A stretch of DNA of 64,000 bases from Brevibacterium yomogidense (lineage in GTDB: Bacteria > Actinomycetota > Actinomycetes > Actinomycetales > Brevibacteriaceae), in NCBI RefSeq assembly GCF_016107685.1, contig NZ_JABASY010000001.1, positions 710,187 to 774,186 on the forward strand. Reading direction: 5' to 3'. The translations under genes were made by a program, and so were the position numbers. Shown piece by piece: positions 7,583 through 16,016 of this stretch. The first letter of the stretch is position 1. Each line of letters opens with the position of its first letter. The notes beneath the pieces were generated by a model that was not told the origin of the DNA, did no database searches, and was given only the letters and a program-made list of their open reading frames with translations.

Positions 7583-9058
7583 ATGACCGCCGAACCGACC
7601 CCGGAACACGCTCCGACTGCTCTCACGTCCACGGACGGCTCTCCCCTGCGCTACCTCGTCGTGGGGGCGGGGAACCGGTGCGAGATGTACCTCCGGTCGC
7701 TGCTCGAGGAGCACGCGGACGTCGCGGTCCTCGTGGGGATCGGGGACACGAACCCCGGTCGGGCGGAGTACTTCCGCGCCTTCGCCGCGGAGCGCTCCGC
7801 CGGTTCCGTCATAGTCTTCGACCCGACGGATCTCGAGGCGGTCGTCCGGGCCGAGCGTGTGGACAGGGTCATCGTCACGACACCCGACCACACCCACGCG
7901 CAGCTCATCTGCCGGGCGCTGCGGGCGGGGGCGGACGTCGTCGTCGAGAAGCCTCTCACCGTGGACGACGCCGGCACACGCGCGATCGCGCACGCCGTGG
8001 AGGAGACGGGCCGCACCGTCGTCGTGACGTTCAACTACCGGTACTCGCCCCGCAACACGGCGCTCAAGGAGGTCGTGCAGTCCGGTCGGATCGGACGGGT
8101 GACGTCGATCGACTTCACGTGGATGCTGGACACCGTGCACGGTGCGGACTACTTCCGCCGGTGGCATCGGCTCAAGGAGAATTCCGGCGGGCTGCTCGTC
8201 CACAAGTCCTCCCACCACTTCGATCTCGTCAACTGGTGGCTCTCCGACAGCCCCGAGCGCGTGTACGCCTCCGGTGGTCTCCGGTTCTACGGTCCGGACA
8301 ACGCCGCCGCTGACGGGCGCGTCCGCCACGGACGTGCAGTCGGATCGCAGGACCCGTTCGCGCTCGATCTCCGGACGGACGACCGGCTCACCCGTCTCTA
8401 CCTCGACAACGAGAAGCACGACGGCTACCGGCGGAACCAGGACGTGTTCGAAGGGGAGATCACCATCGAGGACAACCTCGCTCTGGTGGTCGACTACGCG
8501 CAGGGAGCCACACTCAGCTACTCGCTCAATGCGCACTGTCCCTGGGAGGGGTACCGGGTCGCGGTCAACGGGACGCGCGGTCGCGCGGAGCTCGACGTCG
8601 TCGAACGCGCCGCGGTGCTGCCTGCCAGCGGAGGGTCACCGGTCGATCCGTCCGTCACTGCAGGACCGGACCACGACGGGGCGCGGCACCGTGGGGACCG
8701 ACTCGTCGTCCAGGAGCACTGGGGTGCTGCGGAGGAGATCACGATCCACACCGGTGAGGGGAGCCACGGCGGTGGCGACCGACTGCTCCTGGCCGACGTC
8801 TTCCGCGGTCCGCACGACGACCCGTTCGGCAGGCCCTCCGACTACCGGGACGGGATCGCCGCGGTCGCCGTCGGCATCGCCGGGAACCGGTCCCTGGAGA
8901 CCGGATCCCCCGTGCGCGTGCGTGAGCTCGACCTCGGTCCCGTCCTGAGCCGGACGGTCGGGTCCCGACCCGCGTCCGAGGCCGGATCGGGTCCCGACGC
9001 GAGGCCGACGTCCGATGCGGTCGCCGGATCGTCTGAGAGCGCGGAGGTCCCGGCGTGA
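7583..9058 (+). CDS. Gfo/Idh/MocA family oxidoreductase (second of the island)
   Basis: A 491-residue oxidoreductase. The Rossmann fold starts RYLVVGAGNRCEMYLRSLLE, the EKP motif is GADVVVEKPLTVDDAGTRAI near residue 120, and a His-rich substrate-site motif KSSHHFDLVNWW lies near residue 212. It is about 100 residues longer than a minimal family member, with a Gly/Ser/Ala-rich C-terminal tail. GGAG at 7571-7574 supports the ATG at 7583. It has only distant likeness to the Gfo/Idh protein at 1957, so the two probably act on different intermediates. It overlaps the following SDR gene by four bases (GTGA). Confidence 0.88.
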   Translation: MTAEPTPEHAPTALTSTDGSPLRYLVVGAGNRCEMYLRSLLEEHADVAVLVGIGDTNPGRAEYFRAFAAERSAGSVIVFDPTDLEAVVRAERVDRVIVTTPDHTHAQLICRALRAGADVVVEKPLTVDDAGTRAIAHAVEETGRTVVVTFNYRYSPRNTALKEVVQSGRIGRVTSIDFTWMLDTVHGADYFRRWHRLKENSGGLLVHKSSHHFDLVNWWLSDSPERVYASGGLRFYGPDNAAADGRVRHGRAVGSQDPFALDLRTDDRLTRLYLDNEKHDGYRRNQDVFEGEITIEDNLALVVDYAQGATLSYSLNAHCPWEGYRVAVNGTRGRAELDVVERAAVLPASGGSPVDPSVTAGPDHDGARHRGDRLVVQEHWGAAEEITIHTGEGSHGGGDRLLLADVFRGPHDDPFGRPSDYRDGIAAVAVGIAGNRSLETGSPVRVRELDLGPVLSRTVGSRPASEAGSGPDARPTSDAVAGSSESAEVPA

Positions 9059-9972
9059 CAGTCGTGCTCGTCACCGGCGGATCCGGGAGACTGGGACGCA
9101 GCGTCGTCGCGGGCTTCGCGGACGCAGGGCTCTCCGTCACCAGCGCGGACACGACGCTGCCCGACGCTCAGGATCCGCGGGTCGCGTACCGCACCGCGGA
9201 TCTCACCGACCCCGCGGCGGCCGCCGCGCTGGTCCGTGCTGCCGCGCCCGACGTCGTCGTGGGCCTCGCCGCGATCGCGGTGCCCTTCAGCGCACCGGAG
9301 CCCGTCATCCTGTCGGTCAACGCGCTCATCGCCCACAACACCGCCGCTGCCGCAGTGGAAGCCGGCGTCGGCCGGATCGTGTTGGCCAGCAGCCCGACGG
9401 TCGTGGGCTACGGTGCACCCGCAGGGTGGCTGCCGGACTCGCTGCCGCTCACGGAGTCGACGCCGACGCGACCCTGGCACGCGTACGGGCTGTCGAAGCT
9501 CGTCGCGGAGCAGACTGCGCGCATGTTCGCAGCCGCGTACGGCGCGACGACGCGGTTCGCGTCGTTCCGGCCGTGCTTCGTCATCGCACCGGAGGAATGG
9601 TCGGGCGCACCCACGCAGCAGGGGCACACGGTCCGGGAGAGGCTCGCCGATCCTGCTCTCGCCGCGCCGTCCCTCTTCAACTACGTCGATGCGCGGGACG
9701 TCACAGACTTCCTCCTGCGGCTCCTCGACCGCATGCACGTCATCTCAAACGGCGACACCTTCTTCGTGGGTGCCGCCGACGCGCTGGCGCGGAAACCGCT
9801 CGCGGAGCTCCTGCCGTCGTTCCTGCCGGGGTCCGGAGCCCTCGCGTCGGTGCTCACGGGCACGGAGCCCGCCTTCAGCATCGAGAAGGCCCGGCACGAA
9901 CTCGGGTGGAACCCTACTCGCGGGTGGAGGGACCAGCTGATCGACACGGGGGACCCGGAGGTCGCACGATGA
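9055..9972 (+). CDS. NAD-dependent epimerase/dehydratase (extended SDR)
   Basis: A 305-residue short-chain dehydrogenase/reductase of the extended type. The nucleotide-binding motif is VLVTGGSGRLGRSVVAGF at residues 4-21, and the catalytic Tyr-Lys pair is HAYGLSKLVAEQ near residue 142. The substrate part includes RFASFRPCFVIAPEEW. GTG at 9055 overlaps the stop of the Gfo/Idh gene, and its own stop overlaps the ATG of the enolase-superfamily gene. It could epimerise or oxidise a free sugar or lactone, as in uronate dehydrogenases, which share this architecture. The exact activity is not decided by the sequence. Confidence 0.85.
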   Translation: MTVVLVTGGSGRLGRSVVAGFADAGLSVTSADTTLPDAQDPRVAYRTADLTDPAAAAALVRAAAPDVVVGLAAIAVPFSAPEPVILSVNALIAHNTAAAAVEAGVGRIVLASSPTVVGYGAPAGWLPDSLPLTESTPTRPWHAYGLSKLVAEQTARMFAAAYGATTRFASFRPCFVIAPEEWSGAPTQQGHTVRERLADPALAAPSLFNYVDARDVTDFLLRLLDRMHVISNGDTFFVGAADALARKPLAELLPSFLPGSGALASVLTGTEPAFSIEKARHELGWNPTRGWRDQLIDTGDPEVAR

Positions 9973-11051
9973 CCATCACACGACTGTCGACCCGGCTGCT
10001 CACCGGACGGCTCGGACGCTCCTGGGGGGCCGGTGTCCCTCACAATCACGTCGTGGTCGTCACCGTGGAGACGGACCGGGGCGACCGGGGCACCGGTTTC
10101 TCCTGGACGCCGACGATCGGTGCGCGTGCGGTGCAGGCGCTGCTCGAGAACGACATCGCAGATTTCGTGCGGGGACGGGACGAAGCGCCCGAACCGCTCT
10201 GGGACGCCCTGCGGAACCACCTCCACGAAGCGGGCCCCGGACTGGCGACCATCGCACAGGCCGGCCTCGACCTCGCACTGTGGGATCTGCGGGCGAGGCG
10301 CAGTGGCGCTTCCCTCGCGACCCACCTGGGTCCCCGCCGCGACGACGTCGCCGTCTACGGGTCCGGCGTCAACCTGCACTACCCGCTCGACGAACTCGTG
10401 GAACAGGTGCGCGGCTGGGTGGCAGCCGGATTCGACTCCGTCAAGGTCAAGGTGGGGCGACCCGACCTCGCCGAGGACGTCGAGAGGATCTCCGCTGTTC
10501 GTGACGTGCTGGGTCCCGGTCGGGGACTCATGATCGACGCGAACCAGCGGTGGGATCTGCCGACCGCGCGGCGTGCGATCGCGTCTCTGGAGCGCTTCGA
10601 CCTCACGTGGGTCGAGGAGCCGTTGTGCGCGGACGACCTCGCGGGTCATCGCAGTCTGCGTGCGCACACCGACGTGCCCGTCGCACTGGGGGAGAACCTC
10701 CACACGGTGCACCGCTTCCACGAGTTCATCGCGGCGGACGCCGTCGACGTCGTGCAGCCGAACATCGTCCGGGTGGGTGGACTCACCCCGTTCCGCCGGA
10801 TCGTCGAATCGGCCCGTGTGCGCAGCGTGGGGGTCGCCCCCCACCTCCTGCACGAACTGTCCGGGCAGGTGGCACTCACCCTCGCGGAGCCCACCGCCGT
10901 CGAAGTGGTCGACGGCGGTCAGTTCGCGACGATGGGACTGCTCGCGGAGCCGTCCCCGGTCACCGTCGACGGCGGACGTCTCAGGGGAACCGGTGCGCCC
11001 GGGCTGGGCCTCACCTTCGCAGACGAGTCGCCGACCGTCACAGACGGATGA
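9969..11051 (+). CDS. Mandelate racemase/muconate lactonizing enzyme family protein
   Basis: A 360-residue enolase-superfamily enzyme of the mandelate racemase type, probably a sugar-acid dehydratase or epimerase. The KxK base motif is DSVKVKVGRPDLAEDVERI. The three metal ligands sit in MIDANQRWD, VEEPLCADD and ALGENLHTVH, and a candidate second base is the His in VAPHLLHELSG. It ends the rightward operon and is followed by a strong hairpin terminator. It differs clearly from the TalrD-like gene at 16017 and from GudD at 19921, so a different acid sugar is likely. Pairing with an SDR suggests sugar to lactone or acid to 2-keto-3-deoxy acid. Confidence 0.86.
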   Translation: MTITRLSTRLLTGRLGRSWGAGVPHNHVVVVTVETDRGDRGTGFSWTPTIGARAVQALLENDIADFVRGRDEAPEPLWDALRNHLHEAGPGLATIAQAGLDLALWDLRARRSGASLATHLGPRRDDVAVYGSGVNLHYPLDELVEQVRGWVAAGFDSVKVKVGRPDLAEDVERISAVRDVLGPGRGLMIDANQRWDLPTARRAIASLERFDLTWVEEPLCADDLAGHRSLRAHTDVPVALGENLHTVHRFHEFIAADAVDVVQPNIVRVGGLTPFRRIVESARVRSVGVAPHLLHELSGQVALTLAEPTAVEVVDGGQFATMGLLAEPSPVTVDGGRLRGTGAPGLGLTFADESPTVTDG

Positions 11052-11070
11052 GCGGGCTGCGGCGTCCGCA

Positions 11071-11120
11071 CGGAGAACCGCCCTGGCCTCCCGCGTTGGG
11101 GAGACCAGGGCGGTTCTCCG
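11071..11120. terminator. Strong hairpin terminator after the rightward operon
   Basis: A 16-bp perfect stem (CGGAGAACCGCCCTGG pairs with CCAGGGCGGTTCTCCG) encloses an 18-base loop that can itself pair (CTCCC with GGGAG). No long T-run follows. It lies between convergent genes and could act in both directions. Confidence 0.85.
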
Positions 11121-11177
11121 TGGTGTCGCCGGGCCGTGTGGCGAGCATGCGCTGCGCCTCGCCGCACCGTCGTCGCT

Positions 11178-13313
11178 CTACACGGTGCTCGTCCGGGACG
11201 CCTCCGTGTGGAGCGCCGCCGCCTCGTCACGGGTGAGCGTCCCGTCCACGACCAGCACGCGCACGGACCGTGTGAGCGGTGCCGCCGAGGTCGTGGTGAC
11301 GCGGTTCTCCCACGCGAGTGAGAGCCCCACACCGGGGTAGCCGGACAGGCGGACGAACCAGGGGTCCCCGGCTGCGTCGCCGCGGCGGAAGACGAGGGTC
11401 GCCTCGCCGTCGGCGAATCGACCGCTGACCGCCAGCCAGTCGTCCGTGCTCCCGTGGACGGCTTCTTCCCCGTCCTGGGACGACGTGAAGACCTGTGCGT
11501 CCGCCACTGGAGCCAGTCGCCAGAAGAAGCCTCCGTAGCCGCCGTTCGTCCGGCCGTTCGAGCCGGGACTGCCCACGGACACGTCTGCGCGCCCTGCGGG
11601 CAAGAGCGTGAAGTCCAGCCCCAGCTCCCACACCCCATGCGCGACGGCGCGGTGGCTCCAGCGGCGCCGTTCTGTCAGGAGCGGGGCGGCGTCGGGGCCG
11701 CACCATATGAGCGATTCGTCCCGGGCGCCCGCCGTGTCGGTGCTCTCCTCCACGACGACGCGGCCGTGGTCGTCCCTCCACTCGTAGCGGAGTGCGGAGG
11801 CGGTGAACGTGCGCCCGCCCCAGAGGTTCACGCCGGCGACGTCCTGGATCGCGACGCCCACGCCGGTGTGCCACACATGATCCAGTGGCTGCTGGTCGGT
11901 GACGACGACCCCACCCGTCGTGCGGACGGGGTGGAGGAACGGACGGGGTGAGTTCGCCGCCGCGAGCTCTGTGCCTGTGCGGTGGACCGCGACCTCGACG
12001 GTCCCGCCCGCGGCGTGGGTCGAGTCGGGCACTTCTGCTGCGGCCGGCGTCGAGCGGCCTGCCGCAGTCCCGGTGCGTCCCGCTCCGGGATCCGCCACCC
12101 TCATCGTCCCGTCCGTCGGGGGCGGTGCGGCCCACGGAAGGCCCAGGGAGGAGAACCCGGTCCCGGCCTTCACCACCCGTGCGACGGCCTCCTCGATCCC
12201 GGGGAGGACTGCACGGCGGACACCGCCGTCCGTTGTCCAGTCGACGAAGCGACCGTCGATCGGCCGCGGTTCCTCCGCGGTGCGGACGGCTTCGAGCACG
12301 CGCATGAAGGCTCCCGCCCCCGCGAGCGGCGACAGCAGCGCGGTGCCCTCCCCGCGCGAGCGGATGAGGTCCGTGAGGAGGTCGGTCCTGCCCGTCTCGA
12401 CCACGCGCGAACCCTCCGCGGTCTCGACGGTGAGCCGGTCACGCGTGTACTCGAACACGATGCGCCCCTCGGTGCACTCCACGAGGACGGTCGGGTCCTG
12501 CTGCTCCCGCGCGCACAGGGTGAGACCACACGTCACCGGCGTGCCGGACACCGTCTCCAGGCGGATGACGGAGGTGTCGTCGGATTCGATGTCGTTGACC
12601 CGATAGAGCTCCGCCATCACGTCGGCCACGTCGTCCGGGTGGTCGGCTCCTGCGATCTTCAACGCGGTGACGACCGCATGCGCAAGAGGGTTGGTCGCGA
12701 CGCCGTCGACGACGGGGACGCCGTCGAGCGTGCGCCTGCCGGCCCACGGAGAGCGTGTGTAGTAGTCGACCGACCGCGCCCACAGCCCGACCGCCCCGAC
12801 GGCGCGGAGTCTGCCGATCTCACCGGATCGGATGATCCCGTCGATGGCCTGCAGGGCATGCGAGCCGAGGCTCTGGAACCCCACCTGCACGCGTGAGCAG
12901 GAATCTGCTTCCTCCGCGAGCAGGCGGTGGAACTGCGCGAGATCTGCGACGGGAGGCTTCTCCAGCAGGACGTCCGCTCCCGTGCGGAGTGCGGCAGCGG
13001 CCAGATCCGCATGGGTGGAGATCGGCGTGGCCACCACGATGATGTCCGCAACCCGTCCGGACGAGTCCATCTCCTCGATGCTGTCGAACACCGGGACGTC
13101 GGGGCCCAGCGCATCCGCAGCGGCGAAAGGATCCACCGCTGCAGTGAGGACAGCGAGCCCCGCCCTCTCCAACGAGCGGATGTTCTCGTGGTGCCGGGCA
13201 CCGTAGCCGCGGGTCCCCACGAGGCAGATCCGGGCAGGTGGGCGAGCGGAGGTGCCCGCAGCGGGACGGGGGGCGGGCTTCGGCCGCAGGGTCACCGGTG
13301 GTCCTCCCGTCAT
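11178..13313 (-). CDS. Gfo/Idh/MocA oxidoreductase fused to DUF6807 (PmoA-like) domain
   Basis: A 711-residue two-domain protein. Residues about 28-390 are a Gfo/Idh oxidoreductase: ICLVGTRGYGARHHENI, then the EKP motif in GADVLLEKPPVADLAQFHRL. A Gly/Pro/Ala-rich linker spans about 395-445. Residues about 455-705 are a DUF6807 domain, recognisable by RPFLHPVRTTGGVVVTDQQP, DHVWHTGVGVAIQ and NLWGGRTFTA. DUF6807 proteins are carried in polysaccharide- and sugar-degrading loci, but no reaction is established to my knowledge. ATG at 13311-13313 overlaps the ATPase stop. The fusion suggests the two domains act on one substrate, perhaps recognition or ring opening plus redox. It is the third Gfo/Idh protein in this island. 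Confidence 0.85.
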   Translation of the reverse strand: MTGGPPVTLRPKPAPRPAAGTSARPPARICLVGTRGYGARHHENIRSLERAGLAVLTAAVDPFAAADALGPDVPVFDSIEEMDSSGRVADIIVVATPISTHADLAAAALRTGADVLLEKPPVADLAQFHRLLAEEADSCSRVQVGFQSLGSHALQAIDGIIRSGEIGRLRAVGAVGLWARSVDYYTRSPWAGRRTLDGVPVVDGVATNPLAHAVVTALKIAGADHPDDVADVMAELYRVNDIESDDTSVIRLETVSGTPVTCGLTLCAREQQDPTVLVECTEGRIVFEYTRDRLTVETAEGSRVVETGRTDLLTDLIRSRGEGTALLSPLAGAGAFMRVLEAVRTAEEPRPIDGRFVDWTTDGGVRRAVLPGIEEAVARVVKAGTGFSSLGLPWAAPPPTDGTMRVADPGAGRTGTAAGRSTPAAAEVPDSTHAAGGTVEVAVHRTGTELAAANSPRPFLHPVRTTGGVVVTDQQPLDHVWHTGVGVAIQDVAGVNLWGGRTFTASALRYEWRDDHGRVVVEESTDTAGARDESLIWCGPDAAPLLTERRRWSHRAVAHGVWELGLDFTLLPAGRADVSVGSPGSNGRTNGGYGGFFWRLAPVADAQVFTSSQDGEEAVHGSTDDWLAVSGRFADGEATLVFRRGDAAGDPWFVRLSGYPGVGLSLAWENRVTTTSAAPLTRSVRVLVVDGTLTRDEAAALHTEASRTSTV

Positions 13314-14449
13314 GCGGTCGCGTCGATCGCGGTGACCGGGACCTCGGCATCGGCGACGTCGCGGATGCCGTCATCCAGGCGCTCGCCGGTCGCCGCGTCG
13401 AAGACGTGGACGTGCCCCAGGCGCGGGCGGACGTGCACGCGGCTGCCGGCCGCGGGGGGACGACGTCCGTCCACCCGAGCGGTGATGTCGTGACGAGCAC
13501 CTGCGATCCAGGTGTGGCCGTACACGTACGCGTCCGCGCCGAGCTCCTCGACGACATCGATGTCCACAGCGAGGCCCTCACCGTCCGGCGCGCGTTCCAG
13601 ATCCTCCGGGCGGACGCCCACGACGACGGTGTCACCGGCGATCGCGGCGAGCACGTCGCGGGCGATCGGATGATCGGTGTCGCCGAACTGCACGCCGTGC
13701 TCCGTCGTGGGCAGCTCCAGGAGATTCATCGCGGGGGACCCGATGAAGCCGGCGACGAACACGTTCACCGGCCGGTCGTAGAGTTCGCGCGGCGTGGCGA
13801 CCTGCTGGAGCAGTCCGTCCTTGAGGACCGCGACGCGGTCCCCCATCGTCATGGCCTCCACCTGGTCGTGCGTGACGTAGACGGTCGTGACCCCCAACCG
13901 GCGCGTGAGCGCCGCGATCTGCGTGCGGGTCTGCACACGCAGCTTCGCATCGAGGTTGGACAGCGGCTCGTCCATGAGGAACACCTGGGGCGACCGGACG
14001 ATGGCGCGACCCATCGCAACCCGCTGCCGCTGGCCGCCGGACAGCGCCTTCGGCTTGCGGTCCAGATACTCCGTGAGGTCGAGGATGCGGGCGGCCTCCT
14101 CGACGCGCTCCCGCCGCTCCTTCGCCGGGACCTTCGCGATCTTCAACGCGAAGCCCATGTTGTCCGCGACGGTCATGTGCGGATACAGGGCGTAGTTCTG
14201 GAACACCATCGCGATGTCGCGGTCCTTGGAGGCGACGTCCGTCACATCCCTGTCACCGATGAGGATCCGGCCCTCGGTGACGTCCTCGAGACCGGCGAGC
14301 ATCCGCAGCGACGTGGACTTGCCGCAGCCGGAGGGGCCCACCAGGACCAGTACCTCGCCGTCGGCGATGTGGAGGTCGAGGGCGTTGACGGCGGCCTTGT
14401 CGCTGCCGGGGTAGTGACGTGTGGCGCTTTCGAATGTGACGGTTGACAT
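13310..14449 (-). CDS. ABC transporter ATP-binding protein, MalK/UgpC (MsiK-like) type
   Basis: A 379-residue ATPase for sugar import. Walker A is GPSGCGKST near residue 37, the ABC signature is LSGGQRQRVAMGRA near 135, and Walker B is VFLMDEPLSNLDAKLR near 157, followed by the H-loop in YVTHDQVEAMTM. The C-terminal third is the TOBE/MalK regulatory domain. I use the ATG at 14449, preceded by AAGGGA on the minus strand. It sits between the binding protein and the fusion oxidoreductase, and most likely energises the permeases at 5.6-7.5 kb. Such ATPases are sometimes shared by several sugar systems. Confidence 0.94.
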   Translation of the reverse strand: MSTVTFESATRHYPGSDKAAVNALDLHIADGEVLVLVGPSGCGKSTSLRMLAGLEDVTEGRILIGDRDVTDVASKDRDIAMVFQNYALYPHMTVADNMGFALKIAKVPAKERRERVEEAARILDLTEYLDRKPKALSGGQRQRVAMGRAIVRSPQVFLMDEPLSNLDAKLRVQTRTQIAALTRRLGVTTVYVTHDQVEAMTMGDRVAVLKDGLLQQVATPRELYDRPVNVFVAGFIGSPAMNLLELPTTEHGVQFGDTDHPIARDVLAAIAGDTVVVGVRPEDLERAPDGEGLAVDIDVVEELGADAYVYGHTWIAGARHDITARVDGRRPPAAGSRVHVRPRLGHVHVFDAATGERLDDGIRDVADAEVPVTAIDATA

Positions 14450-14463
14450 CGTTGTCCCTTTCA

Positions 14464-14544
14464 CGGGCAGGTACGTGCCCGACGGTCCGAAGTGAGGGGA
14501 GTGGTGTGCACAGTGGCATCGGTCCTGCAGCCCGTGCTGCAGTC
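14464..14544. other. Intercistronic hairpins between binding-protein and ATPase genes
   Basis: The 105-base gap contains two small inverted repeats: CGGGCA/TGCCCG around a 6-base loop (14464-14481), and paired CTGCAG boxes around CCCGTG (14525-14542). Stem-loops in this place commonly stabilise the upstream message of the binding protein or reduce read-through to the transporter genes. That role is inferred here. Confidence 0.45.
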
Positions 14545-14554
14545 CGGAGTGGGA

Positions 14555-15823
14555 TCAGCCGATCGCGGTCTCCATCTCCGAGATCGCGCGCTCTGCAGCC
14601 TCCTCCGGTGTCGTGCGCTCGAAGAGGACGTCGAGCTCGTACCGGTAGAGGATCTCCTGCAGAGCGCTGAAGCCCAGGGGAGGAACGGGCATCGCGGCCC
14701 CGAGTTCGGGTTCGATCGACTCGATGTACTCCGCGGCGAGTGTGTCCGCTTCGCTCAGTTCGGGGATGACCGCCTCACGCACCGTGCTGTTCGCCGGAAG
14801 GCCGCGGTCCGCCAGGTTGATGAGTCCCGCTTCCTCGCTGTTGATCATGAAGTCGATGAAGGCCTCCACCTCTTCGGGGTGGTCCGAGCGGGCGGAGCCG
14901 CTCATGTACATCGCCGACTTGTGGAAGAGGTGCGCCTCCTCGGCGGAGCCGGCGGTGCTCGGGAAGCGGAGGGGGACCAGCTCTGCGCCGGACGAGGCGT
15001 TGAGGGCCGCGAGTTGGTTCGACCACCACATCCCCATCGCCGCTTCGCCCTTGCCCGTCAGCGACTGGTCGGGGCCGGGCGACTGGTCCTCCGTGATGAC
15101 CGATGCCTGCGGCAGTGCGCCGGACTTCGACATCTCGAGCAGCATCGAGTAGTAGCCGGCGGCGTCAGCGGCGTCGAAGCCCAGCGTCCCGTCCGCGTTC
15201 GTGAGCTCCTTGCCGTTCTGGCGGAGCCAGATCTGGAGGCTTCCGGGTTCGTTCGGGCTGCCGAACCCGTACGAGTCCGTGTTCTCCGCCACCTGCCGTG
15301 AGACGTCTGCGAAGTCGTCCCACGTCCATGTGGTGTCGTCGGGCATCTCGAGTCCGGCGTCCTCGATGATGTCGGGGTTCGTCATCATCGCCATCGCGTT
15401 GATGCCGGTCGCGATGCCGAAGAGACCCTCCTCCGTTCGTCCGCTCTCGATGATCGCGTCGTCGACATCGGAGAAGTCCATGTCGCTCAGGTCCATGAGC
15501 GCGCCGTTGTCGGCATACTCGCGGAGGTACTTCTCGTCCATCTGGATGATGTCCGGAGCGTCGTTCGACGCGGTCTGAGTGGCGAGCTTGTCCCAGTACC
15601 CGCTGAAGTCGCCGTACTCGCCGACGACGGTGATCCCCGGGTTCTGCTCTTCGAAGGCGTCGATGATCTCCTGTGTCTGCGTGTGGCGGGTGTCGGACCC
15701 CCACCACGCGAAGCGGAGTTCGACGTCTCCGCTCTCCGCGGCAGCGCCCCCTCCGCAGCCTGTCAGTCCGAGTGCTGACACGGCGAGGACGGCGGTGGCG
15801 AGTCGGAGGTGTCGCTTGTTCAT
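14555..15823 (-). CDS. ABC transporter sugar-binding lipoprotein
   Basis: A 422-residue extracellular solute-binding protein (family 1, MalE-like). The signal peptide is MNKRHLRLATAVLAVSALG, with lipobox LTGC placing the lipidated Cys at about residue 22. The mature start VELRFAWWGSDTRHTQTQE is typical of the family. The ATG at 15823 is chosen because it opens the lipoprotein signal directly; upstream codons would add 39 residues across the operator. It is the first gene of the leftward unit behind operator O3. It captures the unknown carbohydrate for the split ABC importer. Confidence 0.94.
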   Translation of the reverse strand: MNKRHLRLATAVLAVSALGLTGCGGGAAAESGDVELRFAWWGSDTRHTQTQEIIDAFEEQNPGITVVGEYGDFSGYWDKLATQTASNDAPDIIQMDEKYLREYADNGALMDLSDMDFSDVDDAIIESGRTEEGLFGIATGINAMAMMTNPDIIEDAGLEMPDDTTWTWDDFADVSRQVAENTDSYGFGSPNEPGSLQIWLRQNGKELTNADGTLGFDAADAAGYYSMLLEMSKSGALPQASVITEDQSPGPDQSLTGKGEAAMGMWWSNQLAALNASSGAELVPLRFPSTAGSAEEAHLFHKSAMYMSGSARSDHPEEVEAFIDFMINSEEAGLINLADRGLPANSTVREAVIPELSEADTLAAEYIESIEPELGAAMPVPPLGFSALQEILYRYELDVLFERTTPEEAAERAISEMETAIG

Positions 15824-15893
15824 GCTGGCTCTCTTCTGCTCTGAAGGGTCTGGCAAGGGTGAAAACGAAGGCGGGGAGGGGAAGCGCCCCAGT

Positions 15894-15909
15894 GGGAAAG
15901 CGTTTTCCC
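15894..15909. promoter_or_regulatory. LacI-type operator O3
   Basis: GGGAAAGCGTTTTCCC is the reverse complement of O2 at 5517-5532, base for base. It lies between the leftward promoter and the binding-protein start. Confidence 0.85.
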
Positions 15910-15912
15910 GAG

Positions 15913-15940
15913 CGTATATGTGACTCCTCTCACCGGTCAA
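15913..15940 (-). promoter_or_regulatory. Promoter of the binding protein-ATPase-fusion unit
   Basis: Read on the minus strand, TTGACC (15935-15940) and TATACG (15913-15918) are separated by 16 bases, with O3 immediately downstream. Confidence 0.66.
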
Positions 15941-16016
15941 GGGTGAGCGCGAAAGAAGTGTGGAGAGGGGCGGGCGCAGCTGCTCGCCGCGGCTGCGCCC
16001 GCCCTGCGGGCGGCAG

